64,000 nucleotides of DNA from Jeotgalibacillus terrae (GTDB lineage Bacteria > Bacillota > Bacilli > Bacillales > Jeotgalibacillaceae). Position numbers and translations under genes: made by a program. Within the stretch, counting starts at the first letter, position 1; the number at the start of each line of letters is the position of its first letter. The stretch lies in NCBI RefSeq assembly GCF_016908195.1, contig NZ_JAFBDK010000012.1, forward strand, positions 44,109-108,108. Reading direction: 5' to 3'. The notes beneath the pieces were generated by a model that was not told the DNA's origin, did no database searches, and saw only the letters and a list, made by a program, of their open reading frames with translations. Shown here piece after piece: positions 1 through 9,577 of this stretch.

Positions 1-202
1 GCTAGTCCTGCTTTCAGAGGATGCGTCAGCAAACACGATGAAAAAAGTGACTGATAAAGCATCGTTTTATAAAGTTCCGGTCAGAACGGTTAAAGACCGT
101 TATCTGCTCGGACAACTGATTGGCAAGGATGCAAGAGTTACCGTTGCAGTACTTGATAAAGGCTTCGCGGATAAACTGATCTCACTGCTCGACGAATCTT
201 AA
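1..202 (+). CDS. ylxQ: YlxQ, L7Ae-family RNA-binding protein (3' part only)
   Basis: The open frame runs in from the left edge and ends in TAA just before infB; about 66 C-terminal residues are visible. The text (LVLLSEDAS..., then [19 protein letters not shown]) fits the C-terminal half of the ribosomal L7Ae/L30e-like proteins that sit between ylxR and infB in Bacillus. Family knowledge: these bind kink-turn RNA. The start and N-terminal half are outside the window, so the call rests on this fragment and its position before infB. The 13-bp gap to infB indicates one operon. Confidence 0.8.
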   Translation, partial: LVLLSEDASANTMKKVTDKASFYKVPVRTVKDRYLLGQLIGKDARVTVAVLDKGFADKLISLLDES

Positions 203-215
203 CGGGGGTGAACGA

Positions 216-2378
216 ATGAGTAAGGTACGTGTATATGAATACGCTAAAAAGCAAAATGTCACCAGTAAAGAAGTAATTGATAAATTAAAAACAATGAATA
301 TTGAAGTGAAGAACCATATGGCAGCATTAGAAAATGAGGCTGTTGCGAAATTGGATAAGGCTTACACAGGCGGACAGGACAAACCTGCAAGCCAGAATAA
401 GCCGCAAAGCCAGAATCGCCCGGCTCAGAATAATCAACAAAACCGTGGTAAAGGCGGCGGTCCTCAGGCGAATAACCGCGGCGGTAAAGGCGGACAGGGC
501 AACCAGGGCGGTAAAGGCCGTGGCGGTCAGCAGCGTCCCGGTCAAAACAACCGTGGTGGCAAGAATAACCGCAATCAAAAAAACAAGCAGCCTTTCACAC
601 CAACACCAATGAAGCCAAGAGAGCTTCCTGAAAAAATTACATTTACAGAATCATTAACAGTAGCTGAACTTGCTAAGAAGCTTCACAAAGAACCTTCTGA
701 AATTGTGAAAAAGCTGTTCATGGTTGGTGTAATGGCAACAGTCAATCAGGAACTTGATAAAGACTCAATCGAGCTGATCTGTGATGATTACGGCGTAGCA
801 GTTGAAGAAGAAATTCTGATTGATTCAACGGATCTTGAAACATATTTCGATGAAGAATCAGATGCTGACAAGCTTGTTGAGCGACCGTCAGTCGTTACGA
901 TCATGGGGCACGTTGACCATGGTAAAACAACGCTTCTTGATTCAATCCGTAAAACAAAAGTAACTGAAGGCGAAGCTGGTGGAATCACCCAGCATATCGG
1001 TGCTTATCAGATTGAAAATGATGATAAGAAGATCACTTTCCTTGATACACCAGGGCACGCTGCATTTACAACAATGCGTGCACGTGGAGCGAAAGTTACT
1101 GATATTACAATTCTTGTAGTAGCAGCTGATGATGGCGTTATGCCACAGACAGTTGAAGCAATTAACCATGCTAAAGCTGCTGAAGTACCGATTATTATCG
1201 CTGTGAATAAAATGGACAAGCCTTCAGCTAATCCTGACCGTGTGATGCAGGAACTGACTGAACACGGACTTGTACCTGAAGCGTGGGGCGGAGACACGAT
1301 CTTCGTACCAGTTTCAGCACTAACAGGCGAAGGTATTGACAGTCTGCTTGAAATGATCGGCCTTGTATCAGAAGTTGAAGAGCTTAAAGCAGATCCTACT
1401 CGACGTGCAATGGGTACTGTAATTGAAGCAGAACTTGATAAGGGTCGCGGATCAGTGGCTACACTATTGGTACAGGACGGTACACTTCGCGTTGGAGATC
1501 CGATCGTTGTCGGTACGACATTCGGACGTGTGCGTGCAATGGTGAATGATGTTGGCCGCCGTGTGAAAGAAGCAGGCCCTTCAACACCAGTCGAAATCAC
1601 TGGACTGAATGATGTTCCGCTTGCAGGAGACCGTTTTGTTGTGTTTGAAGATGAGAAAACTGCTCGTTCAATCGGTGAATCACGTGCGCAGCAGGCACTT
1701 CAGGCTCAGCGCGGAGAAAAAACACGCGTATCACTTGATAACCTGTTTGAACAAATGAAGCAGGGTGAAATGAAAGACCTGAACGTGATCGTAAAAGGTG
1801 ATGTGCAGGGTTCAGTCGAAGCCGTTGCTGCTTCACTTCTTAAGATCGAAGTTGAAGGCGTAAATGTTAAAATTATTCATACAGCAGTTGGTGCCATTAC
1901 TGAATCAGATATCACACTTGCAGCAGCATCAAATGCGATCGTAATCGGATTTAATGTACGTCCGGATGCAAACGCGAAGCGTGCAGCAGATGCAGAGCAG
2001 GTTGATGTAAGACTTCACAGAATCATTTATAAAGTCATTGAAGAGATCGAATCAGCAATGACTGGACTGCTTGATCCTGAGTTCGAAGAAAAAGTAATCG
2101 GACAGGCTGAAGTACGCCAGACATTCAAAGTATCGAAAGTTGGTACAATTGCCGGAAGTTATGTAACTGAAGGCAAAATCACCCGTGACAGCGGCGTCAG
2201 ATTGATCCGCGACGGTATTGTAGTCTTTGAAGGCGAACTTGATACGCTGAAGCGTTACAAAGATGATGCTAAAGAAGTAGCAAAAGGCTATGAGTGCGGT
2301 ATCACCCTTAAAAATTATAATGATGTAAAAGAAGGGGACATTTTTGAAGCGTTTGTGATGGAAGAAATTAAGCGCTAA
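216..2378 (+). CDS. infB: Translation initiation factor IF-2
   Basis: A GTPase that places initiator fMet-tRNA on the 30S subunit and promotes subunit joining. The 720-residue protein has a short N-terminal helical domain, then a low-complexity Gly/Asn/Gln/Lys-rich linker (about residues 55-125), a second IF2-N domain, and the G domain. G1 GHVDHGKTT lies near residue 231, followed by DTPGHAAF (G3) and NKMD (G4), then the IF-2 beta-barrel domains and the C-terminal fMet-tRNA-binding domain. The start is ATG with GGGGGTG upstream. It overlaps ylxP by one base, as in the nusA operon of Bacillus. Confidence 0.98.
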   Translation: MSKVRVYEYAKKQNVTSKEVIDKLKTMNIEVKNHMAALENEAVAKLDKAYTGGQDKPASQNKPQSQNRPAQNNQQNRGKGGGPQANNRGGKGGQGNQGGKGRGGQQRPGQNNRGGKNNRNQKNKQPFTPTPMKPRELPEKITFTESLTVAELAKKLHKEPSEIVKKLFMVGVMATVNQELDKDSIELICDDYGVAVEEEILIDSTDLETYFDEESDADKLVERPSVVTIMGHVDHGKTTLLDSIRKTKVTEGEAGGITQHIGAYQIENDDKKITFLDTPGHAAFTTMRARGAKVTDITILVVAADDGVMPQTVEAINHAKAAEVPIIIAVNKMDKPSANPDRVMQELTEHGLVPEAWGGDTIFVPVSALTGEGIDSLLEMIGLVSEVEELKADPTRRAMGTVIEAELDKGRGSVATLLVQDGTLRVGDPIVVGTTFGRVRAMVNDVGRRVKEAGPSTPVEITGLNDVPLAGDRFVVFEDEKTARSIGESRAQQALQAQRGEKTRVSLDNLFEQMKQGEMKDLNVIVKGDVQGSVEAVAASLLKIEVEGVNVKIIHTAVGAITESDITLAAASNAIVIGFNVRPDANAKRAADAEQVDVRLHRIIYKVIEEIESAMTGLLDPEFEEKVIGQAEVRQTFKVSKVGTIAGSYVTEGKITRDSGVRLIRDGIVVFEGELDTLKRYKDDAKEVAKGYECGITLKNYNDVKEGDIFEAFVMEEIKR

Positions 2379-2656
2379 TGATTGTCCGTGCTGAATGTGA
2401 ATTTCATTTACCTCTTTCACACTCATTAAAAGAAAAACGATCTGTGTTAAAACGGGTCCTTAACAGGGTAAAGCAAAGGTATAATGTTTCCGCTGCTGAG
2501 ACAGACTATCAGGATAAGTGGCAGCGCACTGTGATTGAACTTGTTTCAGCAGCAGCAGATTATACGGCTGCTGAAGCAGAAATACATCGTGCAGTCTCTT
2601 TTATGGAGTCATTTCCAGAATGGGAGCCTGTCGCTTCCCGGTTAGAACGTCTTTAA
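2378..2656 (+). CDS. ylxP: YlxP, DUF503 family protein
   Basis: A 92-residue protein with the DUF503 pattern: an N-terminal beta strand followed by [17 protein letters not shown], then an alpha/beta C-terminal half. The ATG shares one base with the infB stop, so translation is probably coupled. In Bacillus it always sits between infB and rbfA. Its molecular role is not established; an accessory role in ribosome or RNA biogenesis is inferred only from the operon. Confidence 0.9.
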   Translation: MIVRAECEFHLPLSHSLKEKRSVLKRVLNRVKQRYNVSAAETDYQDKWQRTVIELVSAAADYTAAEAEIHRAVSFMESFPEWEPVASRLERL

Positions 2657-2691
2657 CGGAAATAAATTTTCTTGATAAGAGGTGGCATGTT

Positions 2692-3036
2692 ATGTCATTG
2701 CGCTCAAACAGAGTCGGAGAACAAATGAAAAAAGAGCTTGGCGATATTATTGGCCGCAAAATAAAGGATCCAAGAATCGGTTTTGTCACAGTAACAGATG
2801 TTGAAGTAACAGGTGATCTTCAGCAGGCAACTGTTTATATAACTGTTCTTGGGGACGAGGAACAGCGTGAGAATACGCTGCGCGGCCTTGCTAAAGCAAA
2901 AGGGTTTATCCGTTCTGAAATTGGACAGAGAATCAGGCTGAGAAAAACACCTGAACTGCTGTTTGAATTTGATGAATCAATTGAGACGGGTAACCGTATT
3001 GAATCATTGATCAGAGACTTAAAAGAACGCGAATAA
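2692..3036 (+). CDS. rbfA: Ribosome-binding factor A
   Basis: A 30S maturation factor needed for late 16S rRNA processing and cold adaptation. The 114-residue protein starts [16 protein letters not shown] and contains [21 protein letters not shown], the KH-like core of RbfA. An in-frame ATG exists further upstream at 2620 inside ylxP, but the ATG at 2692 has a good GAGGTGG ribosome binding site and gives the usual family N terminus, so it was chosen. A hairpin with a T tract follows directly. Confidence 0.95.
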   Translation: MSLRSNRVGEQMKKELGDIIGRKIKDPRIGFVTVTDVEVTGDLQQATVYITVLGDEEQRENTLRGLAKAKGFIRSEIGQRIRLRKTPELLFEFDESIETGNRIESLIRDLKERE

Positions 3037-3038
3037 GT

Positions 3039-3074
3039 AAAAGGCAGGCAGATCTTATTCTGTCTGCCTTTTTT
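3039..3074 (+). terminator. Rho-independent terminator after rbfA
   Basis: Stem arms at 3039-3052 and 3059-3072 (AAAAGGCAGGCAGA against TCTGTCTGCCTTTT, one G-U pair) with a 6-base loop and a T run. It lies inside the otherwise continuous nusA-to-pnp gene series, so it probably acts as a partial terminator or end-stabiliser. Confidence 0.85.
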
Positions 3075-3106
3075 AGCATGTAATTAAATGAAAGGAGTAA
3101 TTTCAA

Positions 3107-4018
3107 ATGAATGGTATTCTCCCTTTGTGGAAAGACCCAGGCATGACATCTCATGACTGTGTATTTAAAGTAAGGAAAATATTGAAAACAAAAAAAGTCG
3201 GGCATACTGGTACACTTGATCCTGACGTCGATGGCGTACTCCCAATCTGTATTGGGCGTGCCACTAAAATAGCAGAATATATAACAGAAGCAGGTAAATC
3301 TTACAGAGCTCAGATTGTCATAGGTGAATCAACTGAAACTGAAGATGCCTCGGGTCCTGTAGTGAATAAAAAGGATGTTCCACAACGGATCAGCCTTGAT
3401 AATCTGCTTGCAGCAGCCGGACAATTAACCGGGGATATTGAACAGACGCCTCCTATGTATTCAGCAGTTAAAGTGAAAGGGAAGAGACTTTATGAATACG
3501 CAAGGGAAGGAAAAACCATCGAACGTCCGACACGGGTTGTGAAGATCCATGAGATTGTGATTGATGAATCTTCACTCTTCTATAATGAAGAGAATCAAAC
3601 TTTTACTTTTTCAGCCGATATCAAATGCGGTAAAGGTACTTATATCAGGACGCTTGCTGTAATGTTCGGGGAAATACTTGGCTATCCGGCGCACATGAAG
3701 AAATTGACGCGGACTTCTTCTGCACAATTCACAGCTTCTGATTGTGTCACACTCGATCAGCTTGCAGCACTTGAGCATCCCGGAGAAATCTTAAAACCTG
3801 CAGAACTCGGGTTAAGTGGTTTGAAGAAGCTCTCAGTAAGTGATAAAGTTGCTAGTAAAGTGAAACACGGTGCGGTGCTCGAGGTTCCCGCAGAATGGAC
3901 TGGTGAGATGGGAGAACCGGTTGCTGTGTTTTATGAGAATACAGTTTTAGCTATTTATCACCTTCATCCGGAAAAAGCCGGTCTGATTAAGCCGGTAAAA
4001 GTGATTTGGACAGGATGA
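3107..4018 (+). CDS. truB: tRNA pseudouridine-55 synthase
   Basis: Makes pseudouridine 55 in the T loop of tRNAs. The 303-residue protein has the TruB hallmarks: GILPLWKDPGMTSHD at the N terminus, the catalytic motif GHTGTLDPDVDGVLPI near residue 33 with its aspartate, and KCGKGTYIRTL in the middle. The C-terminal part carries the small PUA-like domain. The ATG follows GAAAGGAG. ribF begins 14 bp downstream, so the two are cotranscribed. Confidence 0.97.
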   Translation: MNGILPLWKDPGMTSHDCVFKVRKILKTKKVGHTGTLDPDVDGVLPICIGRATKIAEYITEAGKSYRAQIVIGESTETEDASGPVVNKKDVPQRISLDNLLAAAGQLTGDIEQTPPMYSAVKVKGKRLYEYAREGKTIERPTRVVKIHEIVIDESSLFYNEENQTFTFSADIKCGKGTYIRTLAVMFGEILGYPAHMKKLTRTSSAQFTASDCVTLDQLAALEHPGEILKPAELGLSGLKKLSVSDKVASKVKHGAVLEVPAEWTGEMGEPVAVFYENTVLAIYHLHPEKAGLIKPVKVIWTG

Positions 4019-4031
4019 GAAAGGAAACGTT

Positions 4032-4979
4032 ATGAAAGTATATACGCTTCATCACCCGCATCAATTTAACAAAGATGATTTTCCTCCGTTGTCAATCGCT
4101 CTTGGGTTTTTTGATGGTGTGCATAAAGGTCATCAGAAAGTCATCCAAACTGCGAAGGAATATGCCGATACTCACGGTGTCAAAAGTGCTGTAATGACAT
4201 TTGACCCTCACCCCTCGGTTGTATTGAGTTCAAAAAAGAAGAGCGTTGAGTATTTGTCATCAGTAGACCAGAAAATCAGTAAAATCGATCAAATGGGAAT
4301 TGATTATGTGTTGATTGTCCGATTTACCTCTGCTTTTGCTTCACTTGAACCCCAGGAGTTTGTAGATCAATATCTGATTGGTCTGAATGCCGTACATATC
4401 ACTGCAGGCTTTGACTATACTTACGGTAAATTCGGAAGAGGAAAAATGGAGACACTCCCTTTTCATGCAAGAGGCATCTTCACATCTACAATCGTTGAAA
4501 AGCAGGTGGATCATGACGAGAAAATCAGTTCCACAAGAATCCGTGAACTGCTCGCACATGGAGATGTAGAAATTGCGTCCCATCTGCTTGGAAGCTTTTA
4601 TGAAACGGAAGGACTTGTGATCCATGGTGAAAAGAGAGGCCGGAAAATCGGTTTTCCAACAGCGAATATTGAAACACTGAATGGTCTGTTAATCCCTTCT
4701 ACAGGTGTATATGCTGTCAGAATGAAAATTCAGAATACATGGTATGATGGAATATGCAATGTAGGATATAAACCAACATTCAATGATCCGGATCAGGCTG
4801 CGCTGAGTGTGGAAGTTCATTTATTTAATTACAGCGAAAGCATATATGGTGAGAAGGTAAATGTACAATGGCTCAAACGGATCCGAAGTGAAAAGAAATT
4901 TAATGGTATTGATGAACTGATTGCACAAATTGAAAAGGATAAAGATGAAGCAATTCACATCTTGTCTGATCAGCGCTGA
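4032..4979 (+). CDS. ribF: Bifunctional riboflavin kinase/FAD synthetase
   Basis: Converts riboflavin to FMN and then FAD. The N-terminal nucleotidyltransferase domain shows FFDGVHKGHQKVI (HxGH-type motif) near residue 27 and SSTRIRELL near residue 160. The C-terminal riboflavin kinase domain begins with RGRKIGFPTANI near residue 210. The length (315) is normal. The gene is called ribC in B. subtilis; ribF is the general name. It follows truB with a 14-bp gap, as in other Bacilli. Confidence 0.97.
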   Translation: MKVYTLHHPHQFNKDDFPPLSIALGFFDGVHKGHQKVIQTAKEYADTHGVKSAVMTFDPHPSVVLSSKKKSVEYLSSVDQKISKIDQMGIDYVLIVRFTSAFASLEPQEFVDQYLIGLNAVHITAGFDYTYGKFGRGKMETLPFHARGIFTSTIVEKQVDHDEKISSTRIRELLAHGDVEIASHLLGSFYETEGLVIHGEKRGRKIGFPTANIETLNGLLIPSTGVYAVRMKIQNTWYDGICNVGYKPTFNDPDQAALSVEVHLFNYSESIYGEKVNVQWLKRIRSEKKFNGIDELIAQIEKDKDEAIHILSDQR

Positions 4980-4990
4980 AGATACACAGG

Positions 4991-5019
4991 TTGCATCACA
5001 CCACTGCTTATGGTAGTAT
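4991..5019 (+). promoter_or_regulatory. SigA-type promoter of rpsO
   Basis: TTGCAT (4991-4996), 17-bp spacer, TAGTAT (5014-5019). This gives rpsO its own promoter just after the ribF stop, with about 90 bases of leader. Confidence 0.6.
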
Positions 5020-5025
5020 ATTTTA

Positions 5026-5117
5026 TGTACGAATGAACCTTTGCTTGGCATCGCGGTTACTCCGCCGTCTGCTCGGTAACAGGGGATTTTAATAAAAATT
5101 ACAGGAGGCTATTTATC
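5026..5117 (+). promoter_or_regulatory. rpsO 5' leader, candidate S15 autoregulatory RNA
   Basis: The leader holds a GC-rich foldable stretch (5050-5085, with CGGTTAC and GTAAC able to pair around GCCGTCTGCTCGG). Bacillus and Geobacillus S15 mRNAs carry a leader bound by S15 for self-repression. Position and length fit, but no structure prediction was done, so this is inference. Confidence 0.35.
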
Positions 5118-5387
5118 ATGGCTATTACACAAGAACGTAAAAACGAAATTATTCAGGAATTCCGTACGCACGAAGGCGACACAGGATCTGTAGAAGTTCA
5201 GGTAGCAATTCTTACTGAAGACATCAACAACCTGAACCAGCACCTTCGCACTCATAAGAAAGACCACCACTCACGCCGCGGACTATTCAAAATGGTAGGA
5301 CGTCGCCGTAACCTGTTGACTTACCTTCGTAATAACGACGTAGCTCGTTACCGCGAACTGATCAACAAGCTTGGTCTTCGTCGATAA
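5118..5387 (+). CDS. rpsO: 30S ribosomal protein S15
   Basis: Binds 16S rRNA early in 30S assembly. The 89 residues match the family length exactly and contain [19 protein letters not shown] and the [23 protein letters not shown] segment that contacts rRNA. The ATG follows ACAGGAGG. It is followed by a strong terminator and then pnp, the usual rpsO-pnp arrangement. Confidence 0.99.
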   Translation: MAITQERKNEIIQEFRTHEGDTGSVEVQVAILTEDINNLNQHLRTHKKDHHSRRGLFKMVGRRRNLLTYLRNNDVARYRELINKLGLRR

Positions 5388-5403
5388 GAATGAAGTAATG
5401 ATG

Positions 5404-5429
5404 AAAAGCGGGCCTCGTCCCGCTTTTTT
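5404..5429 (+). terminator. Rho-independent terminator after rpsO
   Basis: Perfect 9-bp stem AAAAGCGGG/CCCGCTTTT (5404-5412 and 5419-5427) with a 6-base loop, running into T6. Confidence 0.92.
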
Positions 5430-5513
5430 ATTAGGATAAAAAAGCAAGTATTTGTACATAGTGAAAAGACGTATTGCAGATTTACTATGGTTAATGAAGA
5501 AAGGAGTTTTTAG

Positions 5514-7628
5514 ATGGATCAGAATAAACAAGTTTTTACAACCAACTGGGCAGGAAGAGAGCTTACAGTTGAAGTAGGTCAGCTCGCAAAGCAGGCAAGC
5601 GGTGCAGCTCTTATCCGTTATGGCGATACAGTCGTATTAAGTACAGCGGTTGGTTCTAAAGAGCCTAAACCACTGGACTTTTTCCCGTTAACAGTCAACT
5701 ATGAAGAGCGTATGTACTCAGTAGGTAAAATCCCGGGTGGATTTATTAAGCGTGAGGGTCGTCCAAGTGAACGTGCAGTTCTGACAAGCCGTCTGATTGA
5801 CCGTCCAATCCGTCCTTTATTCCCTGATGGATTCCGTAACGATGTTCAGATCATGAGTATGGTCATGAGTGTGGATCAGGATTGCTCATCAGAAATGGCA
5901 GCAATGTTAGGTTCTTCACTTTCTCTAAGTGTATCTGATATTCCATTCGGCGGTCCGATTGCAGGCGTCATGGTTGGATTAATTGATGGAGAATTCATTA
6001 TTAATCCGACAATTGACCAGCAGAACAAGAGTGAGATGGAATTGATTGTTGCCGGTACGAAGGATGCAATCAACATGGTTGAAGCAGGAGCGTTTGAAGT
6101 ATCAGAAGAGAAGATGCTTGAAGCGATTATGTTTGGACATGAAGAAATCAAAAAGCTGATTGCTTTCCAGGAAGAGATCGTTGCTGCGTGCGGTAAAGAG
6201 AAGCGTGAAATCGTATTAGCTGAGCTGAATGAAGATGTCGTCAGCAGAATGCAGGACATGGCTGGTGAAAAGCTGGTTTCAGCTGTTCAGACACATGAAA
6301 AGCATGCCAGAGATGAAGCAATCTCAGCGGTTAAAAAAGAAGTGCTTGCTGTCCTTGAAGAAGAGGAAGCTGGTGAGGATTACGTGAAGGACGCGAAAAA
6401 AGCGCTTGATCAGATGGTCAAGGCTGAAGTACGCCGTCAAATCACTCAGGACAAGCTGCGCCCTGATGGCCGTAAGCCGAATGAAATCCGTCCGCTTTCT
6501 TCAGAAGTTGGAACACTTCCGAGAACACACGGATCAGGTCTATTCACACGTGGACAGACCCAGGCACTAAGTATTGCAACACTTGGACCTTTAGGTGACG
6601 TACAGATTATAGATGGCCTTGGGCTTGAGGAATCAAAACGTTTTATGCACCACTATAACTTCCCGTTATTCAGCGTTGGGGAAACTGGTCCAATCAGAGG
6701 ACCTGGCCGTCGTGAAATTGGTCACGGTGCCCTTGGTGAGCGCGCACTTGAGAAAGTACTTCCTGATGAAAAAGAATTCCCATACACGATCCGTCTTGTA
6801 TCAGAAGTACTTGAATCAAATGGATCTACTTCACAGGCGAGTATCTGTGCAAGTACACTTGCAATGATGGATGCAGGTGTTCCGTTGAAAGCGCCTGTAG
6901 CAGGTATTGCAATGGGTCTTGTTAAATCAGGTGAAGATTATACAATCCTGACAGATATTCAGGGTATGGAAGATTTCCTTGGGGACATGGACTTTAAAGT
7001 AGCAGGTACTGCAAAAGGTGTCACTGCACTTCAAATGGATATTAAAATTGATGGACTGACGAAAGAAATTCTTGAAGAAGCACTGATGCAGGCAAAAGAA
7101 GGCAGAATGCATATTCTTGATTCTATGCTCAGCACAATCAGCGAACCTAGAACAGAACTTTCAGAATACGCACCTAAAATTATCCAGCTGTCAATTAAGC
7201 CTGATAAAATCCGCGATGTAATTGGGCCGAGCGGTAAAACAATCAATAAGATTATTGAAGAAACAGGTGTTAAAATTGATATCGAGCAGGATGGTACAGT
7301 CTTTATCGCATCAGCTGATTCTGAAATGAATGCGAAAGCGAAGCAGATCATTGAAGATATGGTGAGAGAAGCAAAAGTGGGTCAAAACTATCTTGGTAAG
7401 GTAAAACGCATTGAGAAGTTTGGTGCCTTTGTTGAGATCTTCAGCGGTAAAGATGGACTTGTCCATATCTCTGAACTGCAGGAAGAGCGTACAAGCAAGG
7501 TTGAGGATGTTCTGTCACTTGGCGATCAGATCGAAGTGAAGGTTACAGAGATCGATAACCAGGGCAGAGTAAATCTTTCACGTAAAGCTGTACTGAAAGA
7601 ACAGAAAGAAAGAGAAGAACAGAAGTAA
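5514..7628 (+). CDS. pnp: Polynucleotide phosphorylase
   Basis: A 3'-5' phosphorolytic exoribonuclease, the main RNA-degrading exonuclease in Bacilli. The 704 residues show two RNase PH domains (the second around [15 protein letters not shown] and [19 protein letters not shown]), a linking helical domain, a KH domain ([21 protein letters not shown], near residue 562) and a C-terminal S1 domain ([21 protein letters not shown]). The ATG follows AAAGGAG. The C terminus is short and acidic/basic ([10 protein letters not shown]). Confidence 0.98.
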   Translation: MDQNKQVFTTNWAGRELTVEVGQLAKQASGAALIRYGDTVVLSTAVGSKEPKPLDFFPLTVNYEERMYSVGKIPGGFIKREGRPSERAVLTSRLIDRPIRPLFPDGFRNDVQIMSMVMSVDQDCSSEMAAMLGSSLSLSVSDIPFGGPIAGVMVGLIDGEFIINPTIDQQNKSEMELIVAGTKDAINMVEAGAFEVSEEKMLEAIMFGHEEIKKLIAFQEEIVAACGKEKREIVLAELNEDVVSRMQDMAGEKLVSAVQTHEKHARDEAISAVKKEVLAVLEEEEAGEDYVKDAKKALDQMVKAEVRRQITQDKLRPDGRKPNEIRPLSSEVGTLPRTHGSGLFTRGQTQALSIATLGPLGDVQIIDGLGLEESKRFMHHYNFPLFSVGETGPIRGPGRREIGHGALGERALEKVLPDEKEFPYTIRLVSEVLESNGSTSQASICASTLAMMDAGVPLKAPVAGIAMGLVKSGEDYTILTDIQGMEDFLGDMDFKVAGTAKGVTALQMDIKIDGLTKEILEEALMQAKEGRMHILDSMLSTISEPRTELSEYAPKIIQLSIKPDKIRDVIGPSGKTINKIIEETGVKIDIEQDGTVFIASADSEMNAKAKQIIEDMVREAKVGQNYLGKVKRIEKFGAFVEIFSGKDGLVHISELQEERTSKVEDVLSLGDQIEVKVTEIDNQGRVNLSRKAVLKEQKEREEQK

Positions 7629-7631
7629 GAT

Positions 7632-7657
7632 AAAAGCCGGCTGCTTAGCCGGTTTTT
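7632..7657 (+). terminator. Rho-independent terminator after pnp
   Basis: 10-bp stem (7632-7641 against 7648-7657, one G-U pair), loop TGCTTA, T tract. It ends the infB-pnp transcription region. Confidence 0.88.
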
Positions 7658-7796
7658 CTATGCAGTTTAATTTAAATAATGGAATATAATATTAAATGCT
7701 TACTTTTTGCACGATATAAAGCTTTTTTAAGTGAAAAATATCCCGAACCATAGTAGAATATTTCATTAAGTGCATTAAGTTTAGGAGATGTTTTTT

Positions 7797-9032
7797 ATGA
7801 TTACACGTTACACCTGCAAAAATGGTCTGAGAATTGTGTATGAACATATCCCGTCAGTCAGATCTGCTGCAGTCGGCATATGGATAGGTACAGGCTCTAG
7901 AGATGAAACGCCGGAAAATAACGGGATCTCCCATTTTATTGAACATATGCTGTTCAAAGGAACCAAGGAACGTTCTGCAAGAAAAATTGCTGAGGAATTT
8001 GACAGAATTGGCGGGCATGTCAATGCATTCACGTCAAAAGAATATACATGCTTTTACGCAAAAGTGCTTGATAATCATGCGAAGCATGCGTTAGACGTGT
8101 TAGCAGATATGTTTTTTAACTCAGTCTACGACCCGGAAGAACTTGAAAAAGAAAAAAACGTCGTACTTGAGGAAATTAAGATGTATGAGGATACACCTGA
8201 TGATATCGTTCATGATCTGCTTGGTGAAGCAGTCTATGGTAAGCATCCGCTTGGATATCCGATACTTGGTACAGAATCAACGCTGAAGTCCTTTACCAGT
8301 GAGGATCTGAAAAAATATGTATATGAGATGTATCGTCCTGAAGATGTGGTGATCTCAGCGGCAGGTAATATTGGACCTGATTTTATTAAGGAAATTGAAT
8401 CATTGTTCGAAGATTATACATCTTCAATTGAAGATAAAAAAGATAATGAAATTCCTGAGTTTCACTACACTCATTTATCCAGGAGAAAAGAAACTGAACA
8501 GGCACACCTGTGCCTCGGGTTTGATGGCTTGCCAATTGGACATGAGGATACGTACAGCCTGATTGTACTGAACAATGTACTCGGAGGCAGTATGTCTTCA
8601 CGGTTGTTTCAGGATGTACGTGAAGATAAGGGTCTTGCCTATTCAGTATTCTCATATCACTCGGCTCACCGGGACAGTGGTTTGCTGACAATCTATGCAG
8701 GTACTGGTGCAGAACAGCTTGACGAACTGTATGATACGATCCAGTCGACCCTTTCAAAATTGAAAGCTGACGGTTTAACTGCGGATGAACTGGACTCTTC
8801 AAAGGAGCAGCTCAAAGGCAACCTCGTACTGGGGCTTGAAAGTACGAATGCGAGAATGAGCCGAAACGGCAAAAATGAACTGATGCTCGGCAGACACCGC
8901 TCGATGGATGAAATGATAGAAAAAATCGACCTGGTGTCCGAAGCGTCTGTCAAAAAAATTGCTGATCAAATTCTCGGCGGAAACTTCGCTTCATCAGTTA
9001 TCTCTCCCCATGGAGAAAAAGTTTCACTATGA
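7797..9032 (+). CDS. mlpA: M16 family zinc metallopeptidase (MlpA/YmxG type)
   Basis: A 411-residue processing-peptidase homologue. The inverted zinc motif HFIEH is at about residue 45 (ISHFIEHMLFKGTKERSARKIA), with the third ligand region EKNVVLEEIKMYED some 75 residues later; the C-terminal half is the usual non-catalytic M16 domain. An ATG at 7788 is also in frame, but 7797 gives the family N terminus MITRYTCKNGLRIV and better spacing to AGGAG. In B. subtilis ylxY separates pnp from this gene; no ylxY is present here. Its substrate is not known. Confidence 0.93.
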   Translation: MITRYTCKNGLRIVYEHIPSVRSAAVGIWIGTGSRDETPENNGISHFIEHMLFKGTKERSARKIAEEFDRIGGHVNAFTSKEYTCFYAKVLDNHAKHALDVLADMFFNSVYDPEELEKEKNVVLEEIKMYEDTPDDIVHDLLGEAVYGKHPLGYPILGTESTLKSFTSEDLKKYVYEMYRPEDVVISAAGNIGPDFIKEIESLFEDYTSSIEDKKDNEIPEFHYTHLSRRKETEQAHLCLGFDGLPIGHEDTYSLIVLNNVLGGSMSSRLFQDVREDKGLAYSVFSYHSAHRDSGLLTIYAGTGAEQLDELYDTIQSTLSKLKADGLTADELDSSKEQLKGNLVLGLESTNARMSRNGKNELMLGRHRSMDEMIEKIDLVSEASVKKIADQILGGNFASSVISPHGEKVSL

Positions 9033-9054
9033 ACTTTATAATGATTATAACAGG

Positions 9055-9085
9055 AGCCTGGACACTGATGTCCGGGCTTTTTTTA
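9055..9085 (+). terminator. Rho-independent terminator after mlpA
   Basis: 10-bp stem AGCCTGGACA/TGTCCGGGCT (one G-U pair) around CTGA, followed by seven or more T. Confidence 0.9.
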
Positions 9086-9130
9086 TTTTGGCTATGATTA
9101 ATAAAGTCTAACCTTGTTTTAGTACATCTG

Positions 9131-9202
9131 GTGATTGCAGCGGAAGGGGACCGACTCCAGCAGGGCTCACCGCACGCGCTGCGTAAATCGCCAGCAAGCT
9201 TT
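9131..9202. repeat. Degenerate Bacillaceae intergenic repeat (candidate)
   Basis: A GC-rich island in an AT-rich gap: AGCGGAAGG, then CGACTCCAGC, then GGCTCACCGCACGC and ATCGCC. These blocks resemble, in the same order, the ends of the long palindromic intergenic repeat common in Bacillaceae (AGCGGAAGG...GACTCCTGCGGG...). It would be a copy with most of its middle deleted. Recognition is from memory, not from a search. Confidence 0.4.
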
Positions 9203-9277
9203 AATATAGTCTTTATTTATATGTACTTGTTTCGTGGCATACATATAATGAAACAGCTCTTAAAGGAGGCCTTTTTA

Positions 9278-9562
9278 ATGAGAATGAGTGAATTGTACAG
9301 AAAAGAAATTATTGATATCAATCAGGCAGAACGGATGGGTGTACTGGGTAATGCAGACATCGAATTTGATGAAAGTACGGGAGAATTGGTTAATCTGCTC
9401 ATTCCATCAGGGAAATCAAACCCATTTAACCGGGCAAAAGAAGAATATGCGATTCCATGGAAAAACGTCCATGCAGTCGGTAAAGATTTAATACTGATAA
9501 GCTCAAATCGTTCACAAGATGATCAGCAATTACATACAATACCGGAGAATAATGATGAATGA
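9278..9562 (+). CDS. ymxH: YmxH/YlmC-type PRC-barrel protein
   Basis: A 94-residue PRC-barrel protein (MRMSELYRKEIIDINQAERMGVLGNADIEFDESTGELVNLLIP). This small beta-barrel fold occurs in sporulation-linked YlmC/YmxH proteins; the molecular role is unknown. The frame stays open upstream to 9131, but that stretch reads through the intergenic repeat. The ATG at 9278 has an ideal AAAGGAGG site and the family N terminus. The gene precedes dpaAB as in B. subtilis, and the SigK-type promoter of dpaAB lies inside its 3' end. Confidence 0.88.
   Translation: MRMSELYRKEIIDINQAERMGVLGNADIEFDESTGELVNLLIPSGKSNPFNRAKEEYAIPWKNVHAVGKDLILISSNRSQDDQQLHTIPENNDE
9513..9541 (+). promoter_or_regulatory. SigK-type promoter for dpaAB
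   Basis: CACA (9513-9516), 16-bp spacer, CATACAATA (9533-9541). This matches the SigK pattern mACm-N16-CATAnnnTA. It lies 37 bp before dpaA, whose B. subtilis homologue (spoVFA) is transcribed by SigK in the mother cell. Confidence 0.65.
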
Positions 9563-9577
9563 AGTGAGTGTGATGGT

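Noticed and set aside
378..600. Short repeated Gly/Gln/Asn-coding units in infB as a tandem repeat or CRISPR-like array
   Set aside because: They are in frame and form the low-complexity IF-2 linker, which is variable and repetitive in many bacteria.
1007..1600. 197-codon open frame on the minus strand inside infB
   Set aside because: It is fully antisense to a conserved gene, has low-complexity Ser/Thr/Ala/Ile content, no ribosome binding site and no family similarity.
8386..8802. 138-codon minus-strand frame inside mlpA
   Set aside because: Antisense shadow of an M16 peptidase; no start signal and no recognisable domain.
9131..9277. N-terminal extension of ymxH
   Set aside because: The added residues come from an intergenic repeat; the perfect AAAGGAGG and family start are at 9278.
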